Origin: Trueperaceae bacterium
GTDB lineage: Bacteria > Deinococcota > Deinococci > Deinococcales > Trueperaceae
NCBI GenBank assembly: GCA_011390455.1
Contig: JAABSI010000083.1
Coordinates: forward strand, 1-13,178
Direction of reading: 5' to 3'
Length of the DNA stretch: 13,178 nucleotides
Part shown: in pieces, positions 1-10,342 of the stretch
Layout: every line of letters starts with the position of its first letter
How positions within the stretch are numbered: position 1 is the stretch's first letter
Position numbers and translations under genes: made by a program
Notes under the pieces: model-generated
The model's input: the letters and a program-made list of their open reading frames with translations, nothing else
Databases searched by the model: none
What the model was told of the DNA's origin: nothing

Positions 1-963
<963 letters not shown>

Positions 964-971
<8 letters not shown>

Positions 972-1746
972 CGCCGACCTCGCCCTCCTCGCGCCATTGC
1001 AGCCGCTGCACCCCGCGAGCGCGTCGGCCGTCCAGGTCGAGCACCAGGCCGCAGAGCGTCGCCGGCCCGCCGGCGGGCCGGAAGCGGTGGCGCCGTTTGG
1101 TCAGGAAGCGGGCGTGGACCTCGTCGAACTGCATGCCGATCGCCGAGTGCTGAACGCCGGTCATGCCCACGTCGGTCACGTACGCCGTCCCCCCGAAGAT
1201 CCCCTCGTCCGCCGTCTGCACGTGGGTGTGGGTCCCGACGACGGCGCTCGCGCGCCCCTGCAAGTGGTAGCCCATTACCTTCTTCTCGCTCGTCGCCTCG
1301 GCGTGGACGTCCACGATCAGCGCGGCATCGGCCGGGCACGCCTCGACGATCGCGTCCGCCGCCGGGAACGGGTCGTCCAGGGGTTCGAGGAACACCCGAC
1401 CCATCACCTGCCCGACCGTCAGGCGCTCGCCGCTCGCGGCGGCGACCGTCGTGTGGCCCAACCCAGGGGTCCCGGCGGGGTAGTTCGCCGGGCGGACGAT
1501 GCGCGACGAGGACTCGAGCAGGTCGACGACCTCGTCCTGATCGAAGGTGTGGTTGCCGAGCGTGATCACGTCGACGCCCCAGCCCCACAGCTGCTCGGCG
1601 TGCTTGCGGGTGATGCCGAAGCCGCCGGCCGTGTTCTCGCCGTTCGCGACCACCAGGTCGTAGTCGCCCCGATGGTCCCGCAAGAAGCGATGCGCCACGC
1701 GCAGGCCGGGGGTACCGAAGACGTCGCCGATGAACAGAACGCGCAC
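964..1746 (-). CDS. ymdB: YmdB-family metallophosphoesterase (2',3'-cyclic nucleotide phosphodiesterase type)
   Basis: A 260-residue cytoplasmic protein of the YmdB/TIGR00282 family, dinuclear-metal phosphodiesterases. The Bacillus subtilis member hydrolyses 2',3'-cyclic nucleotides and affects biofilm and motility. All metal-site motifs are present: GDVFG (Asp8), NGEN (Glu37, Asn38), GNH (Asn65, His66), DVHAEATSEK (His148, Glu150), GTHTHVQTAD (His173, His175) and TDVGMTG. These match the B. subtilis residues with an offset of about two. Length is normal for the family. The start is a GTG at 1746; there is no Shine-Dalgarno sequence, but a TACCTT hexamer lies 5 bases before it, suggesting a leaderless message. 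It is transcribed divergently from the Lrp regulator, with 68 bases between the two starts. It overlaps ppc, so the two probably form an operon. The in vivo substrate in this lineage is unknown. Confidence 0.95.
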
Positions 1747-1751
1747 GCACC

Positions 1752-1757
1752 AAGGTA
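1752..1757 (-). promoter_or_regulatory. Candidate leaderless -10 box for ymdB
   Basis: TACCTT read on the minus strand, followed by GGTGC and then the GTG start of ymdB (5-base spacer). It is preceded by GCGG, giving the CGGTA context also seen before trmH, lipB and pdxT. No convincing -35 box is visible. The spacer is the shortest of the set, so the transcript may begin at or just inside the start codon. Confidence 0.55.
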
Positions 1758-1801
1758 CCGCACGCGGCGGCGGCCGCCTCGGCGGCCCGGGGCCAGGGTG
1801 C

Positions 1802-1807
1802 TAGCCT
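1802..1807 (+). promoter_or_regulatory. Candidate extended -10 box for the Lrp/AsnC gene
   Basis: TAGCCT preceded by TGC, an extended -10 arrangement, and separated from the ATG at 1815 by 7 bases (GATCGCG). There is no Shine-Dalgarno sequence before the ATG and no TTGACA-like -35. The placement predicts a leaderless transcript starting at or next to the start codon. Confidence 0.6.
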
Positions 1808-1814
1808 GATCGCG

Positions 1815-2282
1815 ATGTTCGACGCCATCGACCGCAAGATCCTCGAGGTGCTGCGCCTCGACGGGCGCACCACCCACGCGCAGCTCGCCAAGGAGACCGG
1901 CCTGTCCGCGCCCGCGATCGGGGAGCGGATCCGCAAGCTCGAGGCCTCGGGCGTGATCCGCGGCTTCCAGGCGGTGCTCGACCCCGAGAAGGTCGGGTTG
2001 GCGATCTGCGCCTTCGTCCACATCTCGCCGCAGCCGCGCAAACCGGCGCAGGACCTGGTCGACCGCTTGCTGTCGCTGCCCGAGGTGGAGGAGCTCCACG
2101 CGGTCGCCGGCAACTACGCCTACGTCGCCAAGGTGCGCGTCGCGACGCCCGCGGCGCTCGACGCCTTCCTCGACCGGCTGTTCATGCTCGAGGGGGTCGA
2201 ACGCACCGAGACCACGATGGTGCTGCGCACGAACGCCGAGCGGCCGATGTTCCTGCCCTTCCTCGACGAACCGGACGCATGA
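1815..2282 (+). CDS. Lrp/AsnC-family transcriptional regulator
   Basis: A 155-residue DNA-binding regulator of the feast/famine (Lrp/AsnC) family, which forms dimers and octamers and usually senses amino acids. The N-terminal winged helix-turn-helix is clear: MFDAIDRKILEVLRLDGRTT, then the helices around QLAKETGLSAPAIGERIRKLEASGVI (residues 23-49). A RAM/AsnC effector domain follows at about 65-145, with the usual alternation around LPEVEELHAVAGNYAYVAKV and LEGVERTETTMVL. Length is typical. The start ATG is 7 bases after a TAGCCT -10 box. The stop overlaps the ATG of the acetyltransferase gene (ATGA), so the two are probably cotranscribed and translationally coupled. Many relatives control their own gene or the divergent neighbour, here ymdB-ppc; that is inference only. 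The effector cannot be read from the sequence. Confidence 0.93.
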   Translation: MFDAIDRKILEVLRLDGRTTHAQLAKETGLSAPAIGERIRKLEASGVIRGFQAVLDPEKVGLAICAFVHISPQPRKPAQDLVDRLLSLPEVEELHAVAGNYAYVAKVRVATPAALDAFLDRLFMLEGVERTETTMVLRTNAERPMFLPFLDEPDA

Positions 2283-3457
2283 AGGTCCACGACCGGGTCT
2301 TGGGGCCGGACGACCTGGCCGGGTACCTGCGGCTGCGCGAGGGGAGCTTCGGGTACCCCGCCGGCGACGAGGCCCTGGAGGCCTTCCGCGCGCGCCTCCC
2401 GAACTCGTGGGGCGCCTTCGTCGACGGCGAGCTCGCCGCGGTCGTCACGCAGCATCCGTACCGAGCCTGGGTGGCGGGCGCCCGCGTGCCCCTGGGCGGC
2501 TTCGGCGGCGTCGCGACCGCGCCCGAGCACCGGCGGGCGGGCCACGTCGCCCGGCTGATGCGCGCCGCGCTCGAGGCGGGCCGAGCGCAGGGCTTCGGAT
2601 GGAACCTGCTCTACCCCTTCGACGCCGCGTTCTACGGCCGCTACGGCTGGGCGAGCGTGCCGACCGGGGTCCCGCTCGCGCTCCCCCCCGAGCGGCTCCC
2701 GCCGGGGGTGCCGGGACGGCTCGCGCGCGTCGACGGACCCGCCCGCGACGGCTTCGCCGCGCCGTACGCCCGCTTCGCGCCCACCCGCACCTTCGCCGAC
2801 GCCCGGACCGAGGGCCCGTGGGACGCGTGGGAGGACCTGGAGCCGAAGCCGGGGCAGCGCCTGCTGCGGTTCGCGGGCGCCGACGCCTTCCTCGCCCTGC
2901 AGTTGCGCGACGAGGCCGCGGGCGTGCGGCTCGACGTCCTCGACCTGGGCTGGTGCGACGCGGCGGGGCGCGACGCCGTGTGGGGCGTCCTCGCCGCCTT
3001 CCGAGGGCAGGCGGCCGTCGTCCGCATGGAGGTCCCCTGGGACGATCCGGTGGCCGCCGACCGGCAGCGCGGCCACGCCGTGGCCGGTCCCGCCGGGCTG
3101 ATGGCGCGCGTCGCCGACGTGGCGACGGCCGCCGCCGCGCTGCGCGCGGTCGCGGACGACGACGCCGCGCTCGACCTCGCGCCGCTGGTCCTGAAGGTGG
3201 TCGACGGCTACGCCCCCTGGAACGACGGGACGTGGCGGCTCACGCCGGGCGCCGAGAGCACCGGGGTCGAGCCGACCCGTGGCCCCGCCGACGCCACCGT
3301 CGACGTGCGGGGTCTGGCGCTGCTGTGGTCGGGGGCGGCGGCGCCGGCCGACGTGCGGCGCGTCGGCTGGGCGGAAGGCGACGGCCGCAGCCTGGCGACC
3401 CTCGCGGCGATGTCGGCCGGCCGCCGACCCTTCCGCTCCCCCGTCGACCGCTTCTAG
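2279..3457 (+). CDS. Eis-like GNAT N-acetyltransferase with C-terminal SCP2-type domain
   Basis: A 392-residue acetyl-CoA-dependent acetyltransferase of the Eis/YhbS-like group (two GNAT folds plus a sterol-carrier-like C-terminal domain). Mycobacterial Eis acetylates aminoglycosides and other amines; the substrate here is unknown. The acetyl-CoA loop is VATAPEHRRAGHV (78-90). The segment LLYPFDAAFYGRYGW (110-124) matches the Eis motif carrying the catalytic tyrosine, here most likely Tyr119. The C-terminal third (about 285-392) fits the SCP2-type domain. The chain ends in Phe392; in M. tuberculosis Eis the carboxylate of the terminal Phe acts as general base, so the exact end may matter. The gene begins inside the stop codon of the Lrp gene (ATGA, 4-base overlap). 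It ends 10 bases from the convergent helicase gene, with no hairpin between. Confidence 0.88.
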   Translation: MKVHDRVLGPDDLAGYLRLREGSFGYPAGDEALEAFRARLPNSWGAFVDGELAAVVTQHPYRAWVAGARVPLGGFGGVATAPEHRRAGHVARLMRAALEAGRAQGFGWNLLYPFDAAFYGRYGWASVPTGVPLALPPERLPPGVPGRLARVDGPARDGFAAPYARFAPTRTFADARTEGPWDAWEDLEPKPGQRLLRFAGADAFLALQLRDEAAGVRLDVLDLGWCDAAGRDAVWGVLAAFRGQAAVVRMEVPWDDPVAADRQRGHAVAGPAGLMARVADVATAAAALRAVADDDAALDLAPLVLKVVDGYAPWNDGTWRLTPGAESTGVEPTRGPADATVDVRGLALLWSGAAAPADVRRVGWAEGDGRSLATLAAMSAGRRPFRSPVDRF

Positions 3458-3467
3458 CGAACGCGCC

Positions 3468-5024
3468 TCACGGCCAGCGCACCGCCTCGAGGAACCACGG
3501 CGGCAAGCGGTGGCGTTGGCGCTTGAGGAAGGCCGGTGCGTCGGCGTCCAGCAGGTACGTGACCGCGTGGTCGTCCTCGCTGCGCACGGCCCGGCCGTAG
3601 GCCTGGACGATCGTCAGGCAGGTGCGCCACTCGTACCAGCCCGGATCCTCGGCGCGCCGCGCCGCCACCTGCGGGTCGCCCAGGTACGGGAAGGGCAGCT
3701 TGCAGATCACCTGCCAGCGCGCCAGATCGCCCGCCAGGTCGAGCCCCTCGGTCATGGACGGGCTCAGGAGCACGGTCGGTTCGGCGCGCGTGAGGTGCGC
3801 CTCGAGCGCCGCTTCGCGGCCGGCGGCGTCGAAGTGCGTGACCACCCGGCGCCGCAGATCGGGGGGCAGCGCCTGCAGGATCGCGCCGGCGATCTTGTAC
3901 GAGTGCGCGTGCACCACCCCCTTCTCGGTCTCGTGGTCGACCATGAGGTCGGTGATCTCGGCCGTGAGCTTGGGGAGGTCCTTCTCCTGGTGGTGGCGCG
4001 TGAGCCGCGCCACCGGCCGCACGATGAGCGGTCGGCGCTCCGGCGGGAAGGTCGAGGCCACTTGGAGCACCGCCGCCTCTTCGGGCTCCACGCCGAGCCC
4101 GCGCAGGAAGGTCTCGGGATCGAGGACCGTCGCGGACAACAGCAGCGCGTGGTCGGCGTGGTCGAACAGCAGCTCGCGGGCGAAGGGCGCCACCGAGACG
4201 GGCTTGAAGGTCGCCAGCGGACCCCGCTCGTCGCGGCGGTGCTCGACGACCCATTCGACGCCGTCGTCGCGCGTGTCGACGAGCCAGCGCAAGCGCGCCG
4301 CCTGCCCGTCGAGCCATTGGCGCACGCGCAGCTGCTCGAGCTCGACGTCGGCGGGCAAGGCGCCCACGCCCAAGACCGCGTCGAGCTCGCGGGCGCGCGC
4401 CGCGAGCCGGGGGCGCAGGTCGTCGGCGAAGTCGAAGAGCGCCTCGCGGTCGGGGTAGCCCGGGAGCCGCAGGTCGACGCCGGCGCGCTCGAGCTGGCCG
4501 TCGCCGACCGACACCTGGACGAACCCCATCAGCAGCGACTCGGCGTTGTGGGCCTCGTCGAGGACGAGCAGCTCGCGCGGCCGGAAGCCGCCGGCGTAGT
4601 TGAGCTCGTGGAGGAAGTAGGCGTAGTTCATGAGCGCTCGCGGCGCCGCCAGCGCCCGGTCCTTGGCCCGGAAGTACTGGCAGGCATCGCACTCGGGGAA
4701 GGTCCGTCCGGCCAGGCAGGGCGCGGCGGCGGCGTGGGTGGGGGCCACCTCGCACGGGTAGTTGGCGCGCCCCTTCATGAGCGCGAGGTCGTCGAAGTCG
4801 CGCCGGTACTGGTCCTGGAGCACCTTCTGGGCGGTGAGCAGGTACGCCGAGGCGGCCTGCCGGGCCAGCGTGACGGCGATCGCGCTCTTGCCGGCCCCGG
4901 TGGGGGCCTCCACGACGACCACCTTGCGGCCCTCGTCGAACGCGGCGCGCGCGGCGTCGATCACCTCGCGCTGGCCGGCGCGGTACCGGGCGAAGGGGAA
5001 GGGGGATGGGGACCCGGAGCGCAC
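3468..5024 (-). CDS. Short DinG/XPD-type superfamily 2 DNA helicase with 4Fe-4S cysteine set
   Basis: An ATP-dependent 5'-3' DNA helicase of the Rad3/XPD/DinG type, probably acting in repair or in resolving replication blocks. From the GTG at 5024 it has 518 residues, shorter than E. coli DinG (about 716). Walker A is EAPTGAGKS (Lys46) and the DEAH box is LVLDEAHN (Asp156-His159). Motif VI is QAYGRAVRSEDD (from about 474). Between Walker A and DEAH lie four cysteines (91, 103, 112, 115) in the spacing expected for the iron-sulfur cluster. Start choice: an in-frame ATG exists at 5069, but it falls in the base of the tRNA hairpin. The GTG at 5024 has a TAGCGT extended -10 box 7 bases upstream, and the residues before it are not helicase-like. 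It is convergent with the acetyltransferase gene. I do not assign dinG because of the shorter length. Confidence 0.88.
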   Translation of the reverse strand: MRSGSPSPFPFARYRAGQREVIDAARAAFDEGRKVVVVEAPTGAGKSAIAVTLARQAASAYLLTAQKVLQDQYRRDFDDLALMKGRANYPCEVAPTHAAAAPCLAGRTFPECDACQYFRAKDRALAAPRALMNYAYFLHELNYAGGFRPRELLVLDEAHNAESLLMGFVQVSVGDGQLERAGVDLRLPGYPDREALFDFADDLRPRLAARARELDAVLGVGALPADVELEQLRVRQWLDGQAARLRWLVDTRDDGVEWVVEHRRDERGPLATFKPVSVAPFARELLFDHADHALLLSATVLDPETFLRGLGVEPEEAAVLQVASTFPPERRPLIVRPVARLTRHHQEKDLPKLTAEITDLMVDHETEKGVVHAHSYKIAGAILQALPPDLRRRVVTHFDAAGREAALEAHLTRAEPTVLLSPSMTEGLDLAGDLARWQVICKLPFPYLGDPQVAARRAEDPGWYEWRTCLTIVQAYGRAVRSEDDHAVTYLLDADAPAFLKRQRHRLPPWFLEAVRWP

Positions 5025-5031
5025 GAGGTGA

Positions 5032-5037
5032 ACGCTA
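5032..5037 (-). promoter_or_regulatory. Candidate extended -10 box for the helicase gene
   Basis: TAGCGT on the minus strand, preceded by TGC (extended -10) and followed by TCACCTC (7 bases) and the GTG at 5024. The GTGCTAGC context is almost identical to that before the Lrp gene. It lies 34 bases downstream of the tRNA-Leu hairpin on the same strand, so the helicase has its own promoter rather than relying on readthrough. Confidence 0.6.
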
Positions 5038-5070
5038 GCACGCGCGCCGCGCGGCTCCGGACGCCGCATG

Positions 5071-5107
5071 GGCAGCGGCCCCCACGACGTTCGTGGGGGC
5101 CGCTGCC
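5071..5107 (-). terminator. Hairpin terminator of tRNA-Leu
   Basis: A perfect 17-bp inverted repeat, GGCAGCGGCCCCCACGA at 5071-5087 and its complement at 5091-5107, with a 3-base loop. Three further pairs are possible across a bulged G at 5070. It starts just after the encoded CCA end of the tRNA. No T-run follows on the minus strand, so it is either a U-less intrinsic terminator or a structure that also aids 3' processing. Confidence 0.8.
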
Positions 5108-5111
5108 ATGG

Positions 5112-5198
5112 TGGTGCCGAGGAGGGGACTTGAACCCCTACGACCTTGCGGTCACCAGCCCCTCAAGCTGGCGCGTCTACCTATTCCGCCACCTCGGC
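5112..5198 (-). tRNA. tRNA-Leu, anticodon GAG, CCA encoded
   Basis: A complete class II tRNA on the minus strand. The acceptor stem GCCGAGG pairs with CCTCGGC, with discriminator A and an encoded CCA at 5114-5112. The D-loop is AATAGGTAGAC with G18-G19. The anticodon stem is CCAGC/GCTGG around the loop TTGAGGG, giving anticodon GAG, which reads CUC and CUU. The long variable arm is closed by GACC and GGTC, as in leucine and serine tRNAs. The T-arm is AGGGG-TTCAAGT-CCCCT. G18 is the base methylated by TrmH, whose gene lies divergently 101 bases away. The fold was done by eye; all stems pair fully. Confidence 0.97.
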
Positions 5199-5216
5199 TC
5201 GGGGCGTGCGGGCGTG

Positions 5217-5244
5217 AGTCTACCACGCCCTTCGCCTGCGTCAA
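5217..5244 (-). promoter_or_regulatory. Sigma70-type promoter of tRNA-Leu
   Basis: On the minus strand, TTGACG (5244-5239) and TAGACT (5222-5217) are separated by 16 bases. This is the only -35/-10 pair in the window close to full consensus. The -10 is about 18 bases before the mature 5' end at 5198, leaving room for a short 5' leader removed by RNase P. Confidence 0.75.
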
Positions 5245-5287
5245 GCGCCCGCCGGACCGATCCTCGTCGCATCGAGCGCCCGCTCGG

Positions 5288-5293
5288 TACGAT
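5288..5293 (+). promoter_or_regulatory. Candidate leaderless -10 box for trmH
   Basis: TACGAT, preceded by CTCGG and followed by GCCCGA (6 bases) before the ATG at 5300. No -35 or Shine-Dalgarno sequence is evident. It is divergent from the tRNA-Leu promoter, with 43 bases between the two elements. Confidence 0.55.
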
Positions 5294-5299
5294 GCCCGA

Positions 5300-6070
5300 A
5301 TGACCGAGCGCCGTTACCACCGCATCCAAGGGGTGCTGCGCCACCGCCAGCCCGACCTGACGCTGCTGGCCGAGGACGTCCACAAACCGCACAACCTTTC
5401 GGCGATGCTCCGCACCGCGGACGCGGTCGGCGTCGGCGTCGTCCACGCCACCCACCCGACCGGCGGGGTCGCCACGTTCAACGCCACCAGCGCCAGCGCC
5501 GAGAAGTGGGTCGAGTTGCGCGTCCACGCGACCCTCGACGACGCGCTCGCGACGGTGCGCGCGCAGGGCATGCGGGTCTACGCCGCGCACCTCGCGGACG
5601 ACGCGGTCGATTTCCGCGACGTCGACTACGTCGGCCCGACCTGCGTGGTCTTCGGCAACGAGAAGCATGGCGTGAGCGCGGCGGCGGCAGCGGCCGCGGA
5701 CGCGCGCATCGTGATCCCGATGCTCGGGATGGTGCAGTCGCTCAACGTGTCGGTCGCCACCGCGGTCGTGATGTTCGAAGCGCAGCGCCAGCGCCGCGAG
5801 GCCGGCGCCTACGCGGCACCGCGCCTGACCGCCGGCGAGCGGGACGCGCACGCGCTGCGCTGGATGCACCCGCGAGCGGCCGCCCGGTTGACGGCCGCCG
5901 GGATCCCGCTGCCGACCCCCGAGCCCGACGGCTCGCTCCCGGACCACCTGCGCTCGGTGCTGGCCCGGTTGCCGGGCGGCCCGCCCGAGGTGGAGGAGCC
6001 GGTCGCGCCCGATGCGGACGACGACGAGGCCGCGGAGGAGCGTGCACCGGGCGCCTTCGGTCCGTCCTGA
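5300..6070 (+). CDS. trmH: tRNA (guanosine-18-2'-O)-methyltransferase TrmH with extended C-terminus
   Basis: A SPOUT (knotted) methyltransferase that transfers a methyl group from S-adenosylmethionine to the ribose of G18 in the tRNA D-loop. It has 256 residues and resembles Thermus TrmH over the first 200 or so. The three SpoU motifs are intact: motif 1 NLSAMLRTADAVGV (Asn32, catalytic Arg38), motif 2 CVVFGNEKHGVS (Glu121) and motif 3 IPMLGMVQSLNVSVATA (Ser147, Asn149). These match the Thermus catalytic set with an offset of three. TrmH enzymes are usually near 195-230 residues. Here about 50 extra residues (205-256), rich in proline, alanine and acidic residues, extend the C-terminal end. 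The start is the ATG at 5300, 6 bases after TACGAT; the open frame continues upstream through the tRNA, but that part is not coding. First gene of a plus-strand run to lipA. Confidence 0.95.
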   Translation: MTERRYHRIQGVLRHRQPDLTLLAEDVHKPHNLSAMLRTADAVGVGVVHATHPTGGVATFNATSASAEKWVELRVHATLDDALATVRAQGMRVYAAHLADDAVDFRDVDYVGPTCVVFGNEKHGVSAAAAAAADARIVIPMLGMVQSLNVSVATAVVMFEAQRQRREAGAYAAPRLTAGERDAHALRWMHPRAAARLTAAGIPLPTPEPDGSLPDHLRSVLARLPGGPPEVEEPVAPDADDDEAAEERAPGAFGPS

Positions 6071-6121
6071 CGAGGGCGATCGAGCGTGCGGCGGACCGCA
6101 TACGGAATCGGCGCGGTCCCT

Positions 6122-6127
6122 TAGCCT
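6122..6127 (+). promoter_or_regulatory. Candidate leaderless -10 box for the aldose dehydrogenase gene
   Basis: TAGCCT followed by GACCCC (6 bases) and the ATG at 6134. The hexamer is identical to that of the Lrp gene but lacks the TG extension. There is no Shine-Dalgarno sequence in the 63-base gap after trmH. Confidence 0.55.
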
Positions 6128-6129
6128 GA

Positions 6130-9059
<2,930 letters not shown>

Positions 9060-9086
9060 CACCGAGATTCCTCGACCCGATCACGA

Positions 9087-9119
9087 GCGCCGCCCCCGAA
9101 GCGACTTCGGGGGCGGCGC
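9087..9119. terminator. Convergent hairpin terminator between lipA and ppa
   Basis: A perfect 15-bp inverted repeat, GCGCCGCCCCCGAAG at 9087-9101 and its complement at 9105-9119, around the loop CGA. It lies in the 81-base gap between the two convergent genes and could serve both strands. Neither side has a T-run. It shares the C5-G5 core and 3-base loop with the tRNA-Leu hairpin. Confidence 0.8.
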
Positions 9120-9140
9120 GGTCGTCGGTGGGCCCTGCGA

Positions 9141-9689
9141 TCAGCGCGGGGTGGCCGCCCCCGCCGGGTACTTGACCTTGTACGCGGCGATCGCGGTGTG
9201 GATCAGGGCGTGGGTCTCGTCCATGCCATGCCACCCCTCGACGTTCGTGTGCTTCCCCTCGAGCTCCTTGTAGATGCGGAAGAAGTGCTCGATCTCGCGC
9301 AGCCGGTGGCGCGAGATCGACTCGAGGTGGCGGTTCGAGTCGTAGCGCGGGTCGTCGACCGGCACCGCGAGGATCTTCTGGTCGCGCCCCTTCTCGTCGC
9401 TCATCTCGAGGAACCCGAGGGGCCGCGCGCGGAGCACCGCGCCCGTGAAGGTCGCCTTGTTCATGAGCACCAGGATGTCGAGCGGGTCGTCGTCCTCGGC
9501 GTAGGTGCCGGGGATGAAGCCGTAGTCGCCCGGGTAGTGCATCGGGCTGTAGAGCACCCGATCGAGGTGGAAGAAGCCGTGGTGCGGGTCGTACTCGTAC
9601 TTGTTCGAGCTGCCCAGCGGCACCTCGATGATGGTGTTCACGATCTCGGGGGCCTTGTCGCCCGGGCTCAGGTGGTAGAGGTTGGTCAC
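9141..9689 (-). CDS. ppa: Inorganic pyrophosphatase, family I
   Basis: Hydrolyses pyrophosphate to two phosphates in the cytoplasm, pulling biosynthetic reactions forward. It has 182 residues, normal for bacterial family I. The active-site residues of the E. coli enzyme are all found with an offset of one: Glu22, Lys30, Glu32, Arg44, Tyr56 (GDYGFIPGT), the signature DDDPLDILV (Asp66, Asp71), Asp98, Asp103 and Lys105. The start is a GTG at 9689 inside the pdxT stop codon (GTGA, 4-base overlap), so translation is probably coupled to pdxT. Last gene of the minus-strand run; the shared hairpin lies 22 bases beyond its stop. Confidence 0.97.
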   Translation of the reverse strand: MTNLYHLSPGDKAPEIVNTIIEVPLGSSNKYEYDPHHGFFHLDRVLYSPMHYPGDYGFIPGTYAEDDDPLDILVLMNKATFTGAVLRARPLGFLEMSDEKGRDQKILAVPVDDPRYDSNRHLESISRHRLREIEHFFRIYKELEGKHTNVEGWHGMDETHALIHTAIAAYKVKYPAGAATPR

Positions 9690-10330
9690 GAGGGGGCTCC
9701 ATTCGGCGCGGCCACGCCCCAGCGCGCCAACACCAGCGCGTGGAAGCGGTCGTCGCCGCTCAGTTCGGGGTGGAAGACCGTGGCCACGACGTTCCCGTCG
9801 GCCACGGCGACCGGATCGCCATCGTACACCGCGAGGGTCGCGACCTCGTCCCCGACGCCCACGATTCGCGGCGCCCGGATGAACACCCCGTGGACCGGGC
9901 GTTCGAGCCCGAGCACCTGCAGGTCGGCCTCGAAGGAAGCGACCTGGCGGCCGTAGTCGTTGCGGGCCACCGCCACGTCGAGCAGCCCGAGCCGCGGTTG
10001 GTCCGGATGCCCGACGATGTCGCGGGCGAGCGCGATCGCGCCGGCGCAGGTCCCGAGCAGGCCGCCGCCACCGGCATGGAAGGCACGGATGGCGTCGTCG
10101 AGCCCGTAGGTGCGCATGAGCTTGGCCATGGTCGTCGATTCGCCGCCGGGGATGGCCAGACCGACCAATCCCTCGAGGTGGCGCGGGAGCCGCACCTCGC
10201 GCGCGTGGAGGCCGAGGCGCTCGAACGCCAGGCGATGCTCGCGGAAGGCGCCCTGCAGGGCGAGCACGCCGACCGTGGGGGCGTCGGCGGCGACGGGGGG
10301 CCGGGGGGTGGTGGGGGCAGCGCGCGGCAC
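9686..10330 (-). CDS. pdxT: PLP synthase glutaminase subunit PdxT
   Basis: The class I glutamine amidotransferase subunit of the DXP-independent pyridoxal 5'-phosphate synthase. It releases ammonia from glutamine and channels it to PdxS. It has 214 residues. The catalytic triad is visible: Cys95 in LGTCAGAI, and His187 and Glu189 in FHPELSGD. PGGESTT (61-67) and ARNDYGRQ (122-129) are further PdxT signatures. About 15 proline- and alanine-rich residues precede the conserved VGVLALQG. The start is a GTG at 10330 with TAGGCT 6 bases before it. The partner pdxS, adjacent in Bacillus, is not in this window and must lie elsewhere if the pathway works. The gene starts 9 bases after the P1 peptidase gene and overlaps ppa at its end. 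Confidence 0.96.
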   Translation of the reverse strand: MPRAAPTTPRPPVAADAPTVGVLALQGAFREHRLAFERLGLHAREVRLPRHLEGLVGLAIPGGESTTMAKLMRTYGLDDAIRAFHAGGGGLLGTCAGAIALARDIVGHPDQPRLGLLDVAVARNDYGRQVASFEADLQVLGLERPVHGVFIRAPRIVGVGDEVATLAVYDGDPVAVADGNVVATVFHPELSGDDRFHALVLARWGVAAPNGAPS

Positions 10331-10336
10331 GGCCGA

Positions 10337-10342
10337 AGCCTA
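10337..10342 (-). promoter_or_regulatory. Candidate leaderless -10 box for pdxT, built on the upstream stop codon
   Basis: TAGGCT on the minus strand, with TCGGCC (6 bases) between it and the GTG of pdxT. Its first three bases are the TAG stop codon (10342-10340) of the P1 peptidase gene. The GCGG context before it matches the other boxes. It would give pdxT-ppa a promoter inside the larger operon. Confidence 0.5.

Noticed and set aside
5093..5299. An upstream extension of TrmH through the tRNA-Leu gene
   Set aside because: It overlaps a complete tRNA on the other strand and its promoter; the ATG at 5300 has a -10 box at the right distance and matches the Thermus TrmH N-terminus.
3279..5303. 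A 674-residue plus-strand open frame opposite the helicase and crossing the tRNA
   Set aside because: It spans a tRNA and its terminator and has no recognisable domain; the opposite strand holds Walker A, DEAH and FeS motifs.
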